Shown: positions 45,251-56,488 of the stretch, one piece after another
Layout: each line of letters starts with the position of its first letter
Position numbering within the stretch: position 1 is the stretch's first letter
Source of the DNA: Buxus sempervirens
Taxonomy: Eukaryota; Streptophyta; Magnoliopsida; Buxales; Buxaceae
Length of the DNA stretch: 64,000 bases
Assembly: GCA_947561395.2 (NCBI GenBank)
Contig: OX387183.1
Coordinates: forward strand, 43,952,890 to 44,016,889
Direction of reading: 5' to 3'
Program-made: the position numbers and the translations under genes
The notes under the pieces: model-generated
Told to the model about the DNA's origin: nothing
Databases searched by the model: none
Seen by the model: only the letters and a program-made list of their open reading frames with translations

Positions 45251-47766
45251 TCAGAGCTCAGATTTTTGAATGTTCTGTTTGTATTTTCTATTCCGAATTT
45301 TTTTAACCTGTAAGTTTTGCCCTGAACTATATATATACACCTGTAGAAACATCTTATGATAACAACCAAATCTTCTCAAGTGCCACAAAAAAGATTAAAT
45401 TAACATAAATAAAACCTTAACAATTAATAAAAGTGCTAATACATTGTATTTCCATAAAACATACATACACTCTAATAATTAATTTAAAAATATATGGTAA
45501 TTAAAATTTTTAATAATTGTGTCAAATACATGTAATTAAACTAAAAAATTCAATAGCTCTTCAGTTATAGTCGTCGCTTGCTGGTCCACCTTCCAATAAT
45601 GCACAAGTTGATTCATCCTGCTTCCTGCAAAAAAAAAAATTTGATAAGTTTAACATGAATGTTATATGACAAATAAACAGTATAAAAGACATACATAAAA
45701 CTTTCAATTATAACAAACATTTGCAATTACGCAAATTGAGTTTTCATATACACTAAATTAAAAGTGATTAATTAATTTCAAGTTAGATTTATTTTAAAAT
45801 CCCTAAAGAAATAAATAAATAATAATAATAATAAATAGCCCAAAATACATTAAAAATGAGAGCTATTTCTTAATAAAAAAATTCTAAGTCTCAATCAATA
45901 AAGATGAGCCCAAATTTTGGCAGCATCTCCCTTAAAATGGAAGGGGTGACCACGCCCAAATAGGTCCTAAAATCAAATAACCTGCAATAACCTACAATGG
46001 TGTTGTACTTTCATGGTTTTACACATCCTTTCTTTGAACAATACAAGTGTTACTACAAGTTTAATCTTTCCATGATATAAGAATGCAATCACTATAAAAT
46101 TGTGCCTTTATGGCGAGTCTCAAAGTGGCAGCTTTATGAATACAAATTGATAGAACTAAAAAAGAACTAGATTGTTAAAAGATGATCAACTAACCAAATG
46201 CAAACCTTTAGTCTATACCATATAGAAACAACAAATTGATCACAGATAGAAGCTAGAATCATCAAGGATATCCAAAGTAAAGAACCTGTGCTTCATTTGC
46301 TTAAATCAAAACTTATCTGCAACTGTTTAAGTTTAGAAAATTTACTCTTTACTTGGAGAAGAAGAAAGCAATGACGAACCTTACCAATGGAGAAGAAGTT
46401 TGATGAACATGTGCCTTGATTTGGGGAAAAAACCAATGTCGTAGAAAACGCAAACCGGTACTGGAAGTCATGTCTTTTACTCCTTTAATGAAGAATAAGA
46501 ATTCTGGGTTAGATTGGAAGAGGTACTACGATGACCCAGATCTCTTCCCCCTTCCACAAGAGTTCCTCAGTTGATCTTATCTCTCTGCCTATAGAATTAG
46601 GATTCTTAACAACGATAGTATACATGTGAATAGACTTGCTTCTTTTGCCTTTCACATGTATGATATCGTTGTCAAGAATCCTAATTCTCGAGGCAAAGAG
46701 ATAAGATTAACCGATGAACTCTTGTGGAAGGAGGTAGAGATCTGGGTCATCATAGTACCTCTCCAACCTAACCCAAAATTCTTATTGTTCATTAGAGGAG
46801 TAAGAAGATATGCCTTATTGATTTTTCTTGTCTAAAAAGCCTAGAAGCCCACACAACACCTAAAAGTTCCCTCGCTTGAGCCGAAATTTCAGCAGCACCT
46901 CCCCTAAAATGGAAGGGGTGACCAAGCCCAAATAGGTCGCAAAAACAGATAACCTGCAATAAAAAATCTATATATCATTCATACATCTAATTCCCACCCT
47001 CAATTTCAATTATCCAATTCCTTTTCATCCATGCAAAAAGGTGATATATAATTTTTGAACTGTATAAATATTTCAGAAATTGAAGAAAAGTGCTATATAA
47101 GTGGTTTGGTTGTAACCTGAGGAAGTTCGTAGACACCCCGTGTTACCCCGCTAGATAGCGGGTTCCCATGATTCTGAATTTAAGGCTGAGTTAACTATAT
47201 CCTATTCTTGCATGCTTCATGTTTAGGCTTGTTTGGACCTTTTTTTTTTTTTTTTTTTTGAGGCTTTGGGTACAGGTTGCAACCACCTTCAAAAGGAAAA
47301 TAGTGCATTACTGACTTAACAAACCAGCCATCCTTTAAGCATTTAAACCAATCACCAAAAGACAACATACAAAACAGGCCACATGAAGTATATGTTCATA
47401 TATGATGAAAATTATGCTAAAATAATACAAATGAGGGGTATGTGCAACAATATGAACAAGTAAATAGCAACTGGAGCAATGGGAACCCACTATAGCTAAA
47501 CAAAATACAGAAGGAAAACTAAGGGATGAAGACATCAAACAATCAAGTCCATAACTGTACCCAGAAACCAACAATTGAGGAAAAAAACCAGCTGTGAAAG
47601 GAAGAAACCAGCACCCAACATCAACATCATTTGTCTAGATCCATGGCTATAACAAAATTGCATGATACATCCGTGGATGGGTGCAAAGAGTTCATGGCAA
47701 GTGGGGAGGAAGTGGGTGAGTCTTCTTCACCTAACTCCAATGGGAAATAAACCCAGAATAACCAGT
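45251..47766. other. Non-coding DNA between the CACTA end and element B
   Basis: Holds an 85-bp direct repeat (45905-45990 and 46877-46964, GGCAGCA.CTCCC.TAAAATGG) flanking a long hairpin (46468-46812), a possible LTR-start fragment (GTAGACACCCCGTGTTACC near 47133) and a poly-T run near 47241-47261. No gene can be supported. Parts may be interior of a decayed CACTA element. Confidence 0.5.
46468..46812. repeat. Long near-perfect hairpin, 162-bp arms, 20-base loop
   Basis: 46468-46629 is an inverted repeat of 46651-46812 with roughly one mismatch per eight bases, and the loop is 46631-46650. A transcript through it would fold into a long duplex of the kind processed by Dicer-like enzymes. It could equally be a foldback transposon. 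Confidence 0.85.
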
Positions 47767-49572
47767 TGTGAGACATGGAAAAATCAATTTAATGATTTCC
47801 TAATCATCACACGGGATTAAATTAAAACAAAGAGTCGCCACCATTCAATTTAGGTGTGAATGGACACCAAAATATCAAATAAGCACAAAAGGCAATTTTA
47901 GGGTAAAAATAACCCTCCTTAAAAAAAACCAGAGATGGGTAAGGAGATTAGGTTATGAACAGGGGAAGGTGTTAGGCACCCCTATTCATCCACACAAGGT
48001 GGTTGCCAGGTATTGTTCATGTTTAAATAAAGGAAAAAAAGGCTTGCTATAAAATTCATGAAAAATCACAAAAAAGACAAAATTGTATGGTTTTTTTCAT
48101 ACGAATAGTCTGATTGATCTAGAATCTTCAAATATGATCATACCATTCCTAGGGTTTCATGATCAAAACAAAATTGAGATGAAATCAAATAAAATCAATT
48201 TAAAGTGAAAAATCCAAAAATATGGCTTCAAGTCAAATTCTAGAAATCTAGAAAAATATGATTTTTATAAAATATTTCAAAATTGAACTTGAACAATCCA
48301 GGATATAAGTATAGCCCAAATTTCACATTAAATCTGAAAATCAAAACAAAAAATACCCACGTTGATGAAGAACATCAAAAGGGGAGAACTTAGACCGTAG
48401 GATCTTCTCTCAATAATGAAAAACGACTCAAAAACAACATCATGAAACCCTAGAATTTACTTTCCGGCTTCTAGATCCAGATCTACCATATTGATCATGA
48501 TAAATCCAGGATCTTAGCCTAAAATCACAAAAATCACGAAAACAGTGCTGTAGGTGCAAAAGTGGCAAAAATCCAAATTTTATAAAAAAGTGGGGATCTC
48601 AAGCTATAAACATTATGGATTCATGGATTCATTCAGATATATCATAAAAAGCATTCAAACATGATCAAGATATTCAAAACAATCACATCTCACAGATTAG
48701 AGCACATGGAGGTCTACCCTACGGATCCACCTGTTCTCTTTTCCCCTAGCTCTCTCTTCACGTTTTACGGCTAGAGAGGATTCTTGAGGTACTTAGAGAT
48801 AGGTTTGGTGATACAAACACAATTAGAGGCTTTATTCTATAAGAAAAAGAAAAACAGATATGGGGTTCTATTCTAGGGATCCACCTGTTCTCTTTTCCCC
48901 TAGCTCTCTCTTCACGTTTTACGGCTAGAGAGACTCTTGAGGTACTTAGAGGCAAGTTTAGGAATACTAGATACAAAAGATGGCCTTATTCTACAGCAAT
49001 AGAGATGATCCTATTACTTCTAGAATTGAAGACAGAAAATAAAAAGGAAAAGGGACTTACCTGGATTGAGCAAGCAAAGCAGCAGGGGTTCCTCTTCTTC
49101 TCTTGGAGCTCTTGATTCTTCAAATTTTCGTGGCCTTTTGCTTGAGAATCTCACCTCTATTTATAGGCAAGCACAGGGGTAAGGCTGGTCCAGTATTTGG
49201 CAAGATAGAATTTCAGTTTGAGTTAAATACAAGATAATGCCCATCCATAGCCAACCAAGGTGGCTTCAGCGAATAAAATACGTAATTCGCTCATTTAAAG
49301 ATATATTGGACTAAAGATAAAGCTCGGAAATCGAGAGAAGGACAAAACTCGCATGTGTCTTTAGTGACTGTGAATGCACTACGGTCCAATGGTGACCGTA
49401 TAGTTACTACGGGCGCGCCTGACCGTAGAGAATTTTCGAGCGCGACGGGCCCATGAAGGAAATACGGGCAAAGTCTGCTTAGTCAGTTTTTATGCATTTT
49501 TGACCTGTTTTAAGCTCTAATTATATGTTTTTATTATTTTCTCATTCTGTAGTGCAATTTGGGGTGTCTACA
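47767..49572 (-). mobile_element. Element B 3' LTR
   Basis: The minus strand starts TGTAGACACCCCAAATTGC and ends TGTCTCACA. TATA lies near 49157-49166 and splice donor CCAG/GTAAGT near 49060. The internal GGTGGCGACTC motif is about 70 bases from the end. A block of about 150 bp is present twice (48715-48864 and 48865-49010), each copy with the CCACCTGTTCTCTTTTCCCC segment and an AATAA-type signal. Confidence 0.9.
49380..49468. repeat. Palindrome array of element B, LTR copy
   Basis: TACGGTC...GACCGTA, ACCGTATAGTTACTACGGG and two weaker units, about 215 bases upstream of the LTR TATA box on the minus strand. Confidence 0.8.
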
Positions 49573-49591
49573 GCTGCCCCCTCTTTGCTGG
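49573..49591 (-). other. Polypurine tract of element B
   Basis: The minus strand reads CCAGCAAAGAGGGGGCAGC immediately before the 3' LTR, the expected primer for plus-strand synthesis. Confidence 0.9.
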
Positions 49592-49926
49592 TAATTGGAA
49601 CCAATTACAAGCAGAGAGCAAAAAGACCCACCAATTGCACTTTCTAAGATTTTTGTCTAATCAATTACACTTTGCAAGGATTAAATGGATGATTTTTTGA
49701 AAAAAAGAATTGCTTGTGGAAGATTTGCTAAGAAATCCCTCAACTTAAGGGCCAAATCCTCCTCTCTCCTCTCACTGAGCACTTGTGGGCTATGAAGTGA
49801 GATTTGAGACAAAATTTTTAAACAAAAGTGGGTAAGGTGGCAATCCTTGCAACTTACAACTAATATGGACATTAATCTTTTGAAAAGTGTGGAGAAAATA
49901 ATAAAATGTGCAATTTTTTGGCTTCG

Positions 49927-50027
49927 CCCGTATTTCTATCACGGACAAATCCTACCCGTAGGTTGTTCACGGGCGAACGGGACCGTATTGCTTTCACGGG
50001 CGTCTGATGCCCGTACTGATGTTACGG
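49927..50027. repeat. Palindrome array of element B, upstream of the PMD gene
   Basis: Four units: CCCGTATTTCTATCACGG, CCCGTAGGTTGTTCACGGG, ACCGTATTGCTTTCACGGG and CCCGTACTGATGTTACGG. It sits at the same place as the A-type array at 7261-7328. Confidence 0.9.
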
Positions 50028-51433
50028 ATTTTACTCTCCTTCTTAAGACCGCGATCGCAAATTTTCTTCTTCTGCTCGCATTCAAACCCTAATTTCTCTG
50101 CACCCGTGCTATTTTCTCCGGTCCTTGCTCTCTTCTTCTTCAACAGTGTTCGTCTTCTATCTCCGACGACCACTGATCTCCGGCGACTCTCTCATTCTCC
50201 GGCGATCACTTGCTTCTCCGGTGAGTTTTCCTGTTTCCGGCGACCTTCAGAGATCTTCAACCAGCGACATTGCAGCCGTCTTCCTTCTCAGGATTCAATT
50301 CGAAGCATCAATCATCCTCGAACCTCTTCTGTGGGTGAACAAATTGGAAGCAAGGTGTGATCTTTGTTTTCAAATTTTCCCATTTCGACTGATACAAATA
50401 AGTGGCCGAATCCTCAAACATTTTTATATACAGCATTCATACAAATTTTCTTTATTGTCCCCAATTTCCATGCTCACTGTTGGGAAATATGCATTCGACC
50501 AAAAATTTTCCTGATTTGTTTCTTAGACTTGAATCTTTGCTTGGCATTATTTTCTCCTCATGCGATTTTTTATTTGGCCGAAATTTCTCTAAGCTTCTCA
50601 TGTGACAGTAATTTTTTTCTTGATTAAACCAAATGCTTATTTTGTCTACATTGGTCTGATTTGATTTGCAATTTCTATGCCACATGAATCTCTGTTTCCA
50701 CATGTAAGTAACAATCCAAATCAAGCTGGATTTTGGGGATTTTTCTGTCTATATTGAGGATCCCAAAATTTTTCAGCATTTGCTTGTTTTGCTGATGCCA
50801 ACTGACAGTATTTCTCTGATTCTTGTTATGCCTATTTTCATGTGATTTTCTGCTTTGATCAGTTTACTTTTGTGTCTCTGAATGGACAAATTTGCTGGAT
50901 GAATCTCCCAACTCTGAAACTTGCTTGTACTGATTTTGTGGCTTTGTATGAATTCATGTTGGACCCATGCCTGAATTTGCTTGATGAGCTTGCTTTTCCC
51001 AATCGTTTTTCTTCCAATTTACCATGTATGAACTGTATTCTTCTGGAACCATTTTTATGATTGACACATGGTTGACTTTATGTCATCTTTGTTCAAAATA
51101 TGAATTCTTCAATCACTTGAATATTCCAAGCTTTTTGCCAATTCCCTGAAATCACACAAAATTAATAGTTTAGGGAATTAAAGCATTCTATACACAAATC
51201 AGAGTTTATTTTTTCTTTTTCAATTTAGAAATAAACCCAGAACTTTTAAGCATAAATATATTTTCTTAATTAAATCAAAGGTGAAAGGTGAACTCCTTCC
51301 GTTGATTCGCATTTTCTTCCATTCTCCCTTTTTCCTTTTTCCTGCAAATCAGTTAAACTTGGTTAAAATGGAAATCAAGCAATTAAAAAATTTTAACAAG
51401 AACAATTAACCAACTCCCTGATTTGAACCGTAG
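50028..51433 (+). other. Presumed 5' leader and leader intron of the element B PMD gene
   Basis: Begins pyrimidine-rich with CTCCGGCGA words (50120-50240). A likely donor is AAG/GTGTGA at 50355, and the likely acceptor CCGTAG directly precedes the ATG. The roughly 1.1 kb between them is T-rich and intron-like, with no coding frame of note. Confidence 0.5.
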
Positions 51434-54305
51434 ATGGCCCGCCTTCGATCAGCTTCCCGGGATCCTGCAGATGAGCCTTCCTCTTCGAGGGTTAGGCGAG
51501 ATCCTGCTGATGTGGCCTCGTCTTCGAGGGCCGAGAGGGATTCGGATTCTGATGTCCCTGATCTTCCTTCTGGGGATTCGCGTGAGGCGACCCCAGAGGT
51601 ATACTCTAACCTTTTTGAAATTTCATATCCTTTCCCAAAATACATCTTCCTGATTCTTTCCTCCCTTTAATTATTTTCTTTTAGCCGGCTGTTGAGGCTT
51701 CTGGCAGAGATAGGAGCCGTAGCAGGCGTCGAGCTGGATGCAAAGATGGAGGCCTTGATGAGGGCTGTAGAGGAGGCTGCAGATGGGGCCGTGGCAGAGA
51801 CGAGGCCAGGACCAGGGTTGAGATCCCTGAGGAGGTGGCTGCCCAGATTAGGGATACCGATCTTTTGCATGGCTTGAGGACTCATCCCTCAGCGTGTATT
51901 AGGGCGGATATCCCTTTGGAGTATGCTATGTCCCACTATAGAGGGAGCTGGGCCAGCTTCACTAGATTTTTGGGAGCGTGCAGTTCGGCCTACCGTCGGG
52001 AGCTAGGCTTGTATGGTTTTGGTATGTTTATCACCATCCCGGACGTTCGCTTGGATCGAGCCCTCATTGCTGCATTGCTCGAGAGATTTTTCCCAGAGAC
52101 TTTGAGCTTCCACTTCCCAGATATTGAGATCGGGATCCGGCCTTCTGACTTCACCCTTATCACTGGGATTAGGATGGTTGGTGATATCATTCCTGAGATG
52201 GCGATGCCAGAGGCTGATGAGGTTGCAGCTTATCTTGGATATATCGTGCTGCCACCAGAGGCCTGGGATCGGGGGAGAGCGAGATTGTCTCTGACATGGT
52301 TGAGAGAGACTTTCAGGAGGAGGCAGTTTGGTCAGCTTGCTGCCAGTGACCACGTTTTTCCATATGCCTTCCGATTCCTCTTTCTGTATATGATGGGATC
52401 TTGTTTCTTCCTAGAGGACACGACTTCAGTTAGTCCTCATTTCCTGAGCTTACTGGGAGATCTTCAGCGGGCGAGGAGGTATGCCTGGGGCTCGCTTATT
52501 TTTGGCACTATTTTGGCTGGCCTTCGCCGATCAGTGAGCGGCCTCTCTACCTCCAGAGGAGCTGGAGTTGGGTGCAGATTCTTCTAGCCCTTTCTGCAGG
52601 TGAAATATTTATTTTTCTTTCTTTCTTTCTATTTCTTTTTTTCTTTTTTTTTCTATTCTTCTGATCTTTTATTCTTTCTGCAGTTCTTTGCTAGGGTTTA
52701 TATACCCTATTTCCGCCCTACCTCTACGATGTTTGAGGAGACGTACCCCATGGCACGTAGATGGTGTCATGTAGAGCACGACTCTGAAAAGAGTCGTCCT
52801 AGGTCCGCCCGGGCCCACTTGGACAGGTTGTACCGGTCTGAGGTAATCTTCTTTAATTCCTCTACTTTCTTCTTTTCTTTTCTTCCTGAATCACATATCT
52901 GATGTCCTGTTCTGTTTTTCAGCTATTTCTCCCCAGGATGGAGGATATTCACGAGGTGGTGGCCCTGCATGCAGCCAGAGATGATGCATTTGTCCCTGAC
53001 CAGAGACGACAGAGATACCAGTTCTTTATCGGTCAGCTGGGCAGCATCTGGTACTGCGGCGAGCGCTTCTTCTTTCAGCATGTGGGAGAGCCGCAGATTC
53101 CTGCCATCCCGCCAGATACTACTCCTTCCTACCCTCCTATGCCTGTTGATCCTTCCCAGTTCCTAGATTGGACTGAGGCAGAGACATTATTGGAGGAGGG
53201 TGACTATGATGCCTGGTTTAGGCGAGCTTCAGTTGGGTGCCTCATGCCACCTATGCCTGTCCGTGGCGGAGTCACTGAGATTGGAGGGGTAGTGATTAGG
53301 GCCTATGACACTACGGTATGCCTTCTTCCTTTTCACCTTTTTATTTTCATTTGCTCTTGACATTTTCTGACCCTTTCTTTTCTATTTCAGGAGGCTCAGT
53401 TGGCAGAGATCCGATCTTGATATGCTGATCTAGAGCGCCAGCGAGATGCTGCGATCGCCGAGCGGGATGCCCTTTATATTACCATTTCAGACCTCCGGGG
53501 GCAGCTAGCTAGAGCCCAGGGACAGGAGGGTCCATCTGATGCACAGGACCAGGCGGGTCCATCTTATACTCAGGCTAATTTCTTCTTTTATTTCCATTCC
53601 TGCTCTTGTATTAATTTGTCTGGTTCTGACTGAAATTCCTTCTCTTAGTTTCAGGAGGACACAGCCGGCCCTTCTTCACCTGCTTCACCCGTGCCCATGC
53701 ATTTTCGGGATGAGGTATTTTCTGTGGCACGGGTGGAGTTCGTGACGTCTCCCAGTCCAGTAGAGGTTCCTGCAGCAGAGCCCGAGGTAGAGGCTACTGA
53801 TATTGCACCTGCTGCTGAGGATGTGCCAGAGTCGGCCCCAGTAGCTGAGACTGCTCCTGTGGCATCTGCGGATGTAGATATGGATTCGGCTATGGACGCT
53901 GCTGTGGTAGAGCCTACTGTGGAGGCCGTGGTGATGGAGGAGGCTGCAGTTGATCCTGTGCCTGAGGTGGATGCTGATGTACCAGGGACATCTGCTCCTG
54001 CTGGTCCTGTTATGGAGGCTATAGAGGAGACGCCTGCTGCTGCTGATCCTTCTGCGGATTCTTCCCGTACTGATTCTGATCCCGAGTCTACGGGATATGT
54101 AGATACTTCAGGGTACGTCCCTCCTGATCATCCCACTACTGGCCTTGTGCCTTTATATATGTGGTATGATATTCAATCTGTTTTGAGCAGGATGACTCGT
54201 AGCACCGCCCGCAATATTGTGCGGCATGTCTTTAAGCGTAGGCGATCTTCAGGCCGTGGTCGGGGTAGAGGACGAGGCCGTGGCTGTAGGGGCGGACCTG
54301 CATAG
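51434..54305 (+). pseudogene. Plant mobile domain (PMD) gene of element B, six coding exons, antisense to gag-pol
   Basis: Exons 51434-51598, 51685-52599, 52684-52842, 52923-53315, 53391-53573 and 53655-54305 (821 codons plus stop). Exons 3 and 4 have 159 and 393 bases against 159 and 390 in A. The N-terminus is Arg/Ser-rich. The PMD has LDRALIAALLERFFPETLSF, FTLITGIRMVG, ARLSLTWLRETFRRRQFG and ARRYAWGSLIFGTILAGL. The next exon has EMYPMARRW-like ETYPMARRWCHVE. Exon 5 is a coiled coil. Exon 6 is an acidic, Ala/Val/Pro-rich linker followed by LYMWYDIQSVLSRM and a GRGRGRGRG tail. Two stops break it, at 52585 (TAG where A has TGG) and 53418 (TGA). Intron 5 would need a GC donor (CAG/GCTAAT), perhaps a mutated GT. 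A nuclear protein is likely by analogy with MAIN. Confidence 0.85.
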
Positions 54306-54519
54306 ACAGTAGATTAAGATTTTTCATATATACTTGTATTTTTGACAAAATTGATGTAAACATTCATATATATATAAAAGAAATTTAATTTTCACTCATT
54401 TGTGTTCTTTTCTGCTTTTTTTCAGTATTTATTGCATGATGAATGTTAAAACAGGGACAGGTAAAGCTTAGGGAAACAAGGAAATTAAGAATTCCCATTT
54501 TTTTGCATTTTTCGAAGGA

Positions 54520-54648
54520 ACCGTATTTAATCTACGAGCAAGCCGTGCCCGTAAAGTTAATACGGGTGCACTCTGCCCGTGAATTTTTCACGGTCAAGTG
54601 TGTCCGTAGTTCCTATACGGGCGGGGTTTGCCCGTAGTATAATTACGG
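54520..54648. repeat. Palindrome array of element B, next to the DUF7745 gene promoter
   Basis: Five units, including CCCGTAAAGTTAATACGGG, CCCGTGAATTTTTCACGG and CCCGTAGTATAATTACGG. It ends about 25 bases before the TATA box, the same layout as 17360-17502 in A. Confidence 0.92.
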
Positions 54649-54671
54649 ATTTTACTGCCTTACGATTTTTT

Positions 54672-54681
54672 CTATATAAAC
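54672..54681 (+). promoter_or_regulatory. TATA box of the element B DUF7745 gene
   Basis: CTATATAAAC, about 90 bases before the ATG at 54772. Confidence 0.75.
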
Positions 54682-54771
54682 TCATAGGGAACGTCATTGT
54701 GACACTTTTAATAGTTGGAAAACTCCCTGAGCACGTCTTTCCTCACTTTCCTTGGCTTCTTTGGCGCTTCC

Positions 54772-56488
54772 ATGGCTTCCCCTGTACCGTTCTCTTCTGT
54801 CGTTGAATCTCCTCCTGCAAGACACCTTGTTAGATCAAAACCTCCTAATCTTACCAGGTACAATGTGGTAGATTCTTTTTATGACAGATGGATTAACTCC
54901 ATGACCCTTGATGAGGAGATTCGTTGGGATTCCATCCACCTAGGGCATATCCTACACCTCCCTAAAATTCCCTTTAAGTGGGAAATCATTGAAGCTCTAA
55001 TTGGACACTGGGTTCCTGAACTGAATCTCTTCCGTTTTGATGACAAAGAGATGACTCCTACCATAGAAGAGATTGAAACCATCCTTGGCTTAAAATTTTC
55101 TGAAAAGGTTGTGAACCCACCCCTAAAGCCTAGTTACAAAAAGGAGGCCTCTACATTCCTGGGTATAGGGAAGAAAGACTTAGGGAATTCTGAAACCCTA
55201 TTGACCTTGTCCAAGACCTTTTTGACTGAAAAACTTCTAAGGAGTGGGGACAAGGATGCCAGGTTTAATGCATTGACTCTGGTAGTGGTCAATCAGTTGC
55301 TTTTTCCACGGGATGATGACCAGGTTGACTTGGCTCTCATCTCAGTTATCTGCCAGGTTAGGGAACGTGAGAGATTGGCCCCTATGATATTAGCAGAGAT
55401 ATACCAGGCCCTTACTGACTACTATTTTAGAAAGAAGAAACGCTTCCTTGCCTGAGCCCCTATCCTACAGGTAAAAAATATGCATATATTATTTTTTTTC
55501 TTTTTTTTTTCTTCTTCTTCTTTTTCTTTTTGCTTTTCATTCTTCTCTTTTTTTTTCTTTTTGAAATAAGTTGAAATTCTCCCCTTTTTTGCAGCTTTGG
55601 TTGCTTGACCACCTGAGCCAAGTTGAAGAGATAACTCGCCGCTTCTTTCCAAGGTTGAAAGTTCCTGTTCTGATGAGCCACAGGGGTTGCCCTAATATCC
55701 AAGGCGGCAAGCAGGGATGGTTCACTTTCTTGGGTACTCTCTAGGATGATCAAGTGAGATGGCCTGGCACTTATCAACCCAATCCAGAGACAATGATCAG
55801 CTTCAGAGATAGGAACTTTCTGGTCCTGGCAGGCTTGAAATCTACTGTTCTCTATCTTCCTTTGAGGGTTCTTCGGCAGTTTGGAGCGACCCATGGAATT
55901 ATGATCCCAACTGGCTATGAGAGCCTTATAGGGACACTTACATCAACCACCATGGGGCTAAATGCTCAATTAATGAATTAGTGGTCCTATGTTCGCTTTC
56001 TGCGGGGTCCTGTCTTTTCTGAGTCCCATGTGAAGGACTATCATTTTTGGATCAAAGAGCAGGTGCAGAGTCATGCCCCAGTACCAGAGGACTCTCCTGC
56101 AGTTCTTCCTCCTACCTATGAGGATATTCTGGAGTCAGAAAGGGCAACCCATAAGCGGCTTCAACAAATATGGGTACGAGAGGCTCAAGAACTTAGGATA
56201 AAAGTCCTTGTTCTGGAGAGAAAGCTTGAAGAGCAGAAGTCTGGCCGCCTTGCTATAGAGAAGAAACTTGAAGAACAAAGGCAGGCTCGTCGCTTTGAAG
56301 TCCGAGTGATGCGGAAGAAATATCAGGATTCCTTGGCCGACCTTAGGGCATTGAAGATCAAGCCTTCTTTTTCAGATGAGGTCATCTCCTTTTTGAGTGA
56401 TCCTGATGCAGAAGGTGCTTCTGGAATCATTGCAACTCAGGCAGCTAGGATTAGGGAACTTGAGGAGCAGTTAGGGAGTAGGGATTAG
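54772..56488 (+). pseudogene. DUF7745-like gene of element B, two exons, antisense to gag-pol
   Basis: Exons 54772-55470 and 55595-56488; exon 2 is 894 bases in both A and B. An in-frame Met 19 codons upstream (54715) exists, but 54772 aligns with the A start. The DUF7745 blocks are WDSIHLGHILHLPKIPFKWE, EALIGHWVPELNLFRF, MTPTIEEIETILGLKF, FNALTLVVVNQLLFPRDDD and CQVRERERLAPMILAEIYQA. The coiled coil is intact (ERKLEEQKSGRLAIEKKLEE) and the protein ends RIRELEEQLGSRD. Stops lie at 55453 (TGA for Cys), 55742 (TAG for Gln) and 55979 (TAG for Glu). All three differ from the four in A, so both genes decayed independently from an open ancestor. Function is unknown; the helical tail suggests oligomerisation. 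Confidence 0.82.

Noticed and set aside
47131-47240. GTAGACACCCCGTGTTACCCC as the start of another LTR
   Set aside because: Only about 100 bases are plausible before a poly-T run, and no partner end or duplication was found; too little to call.
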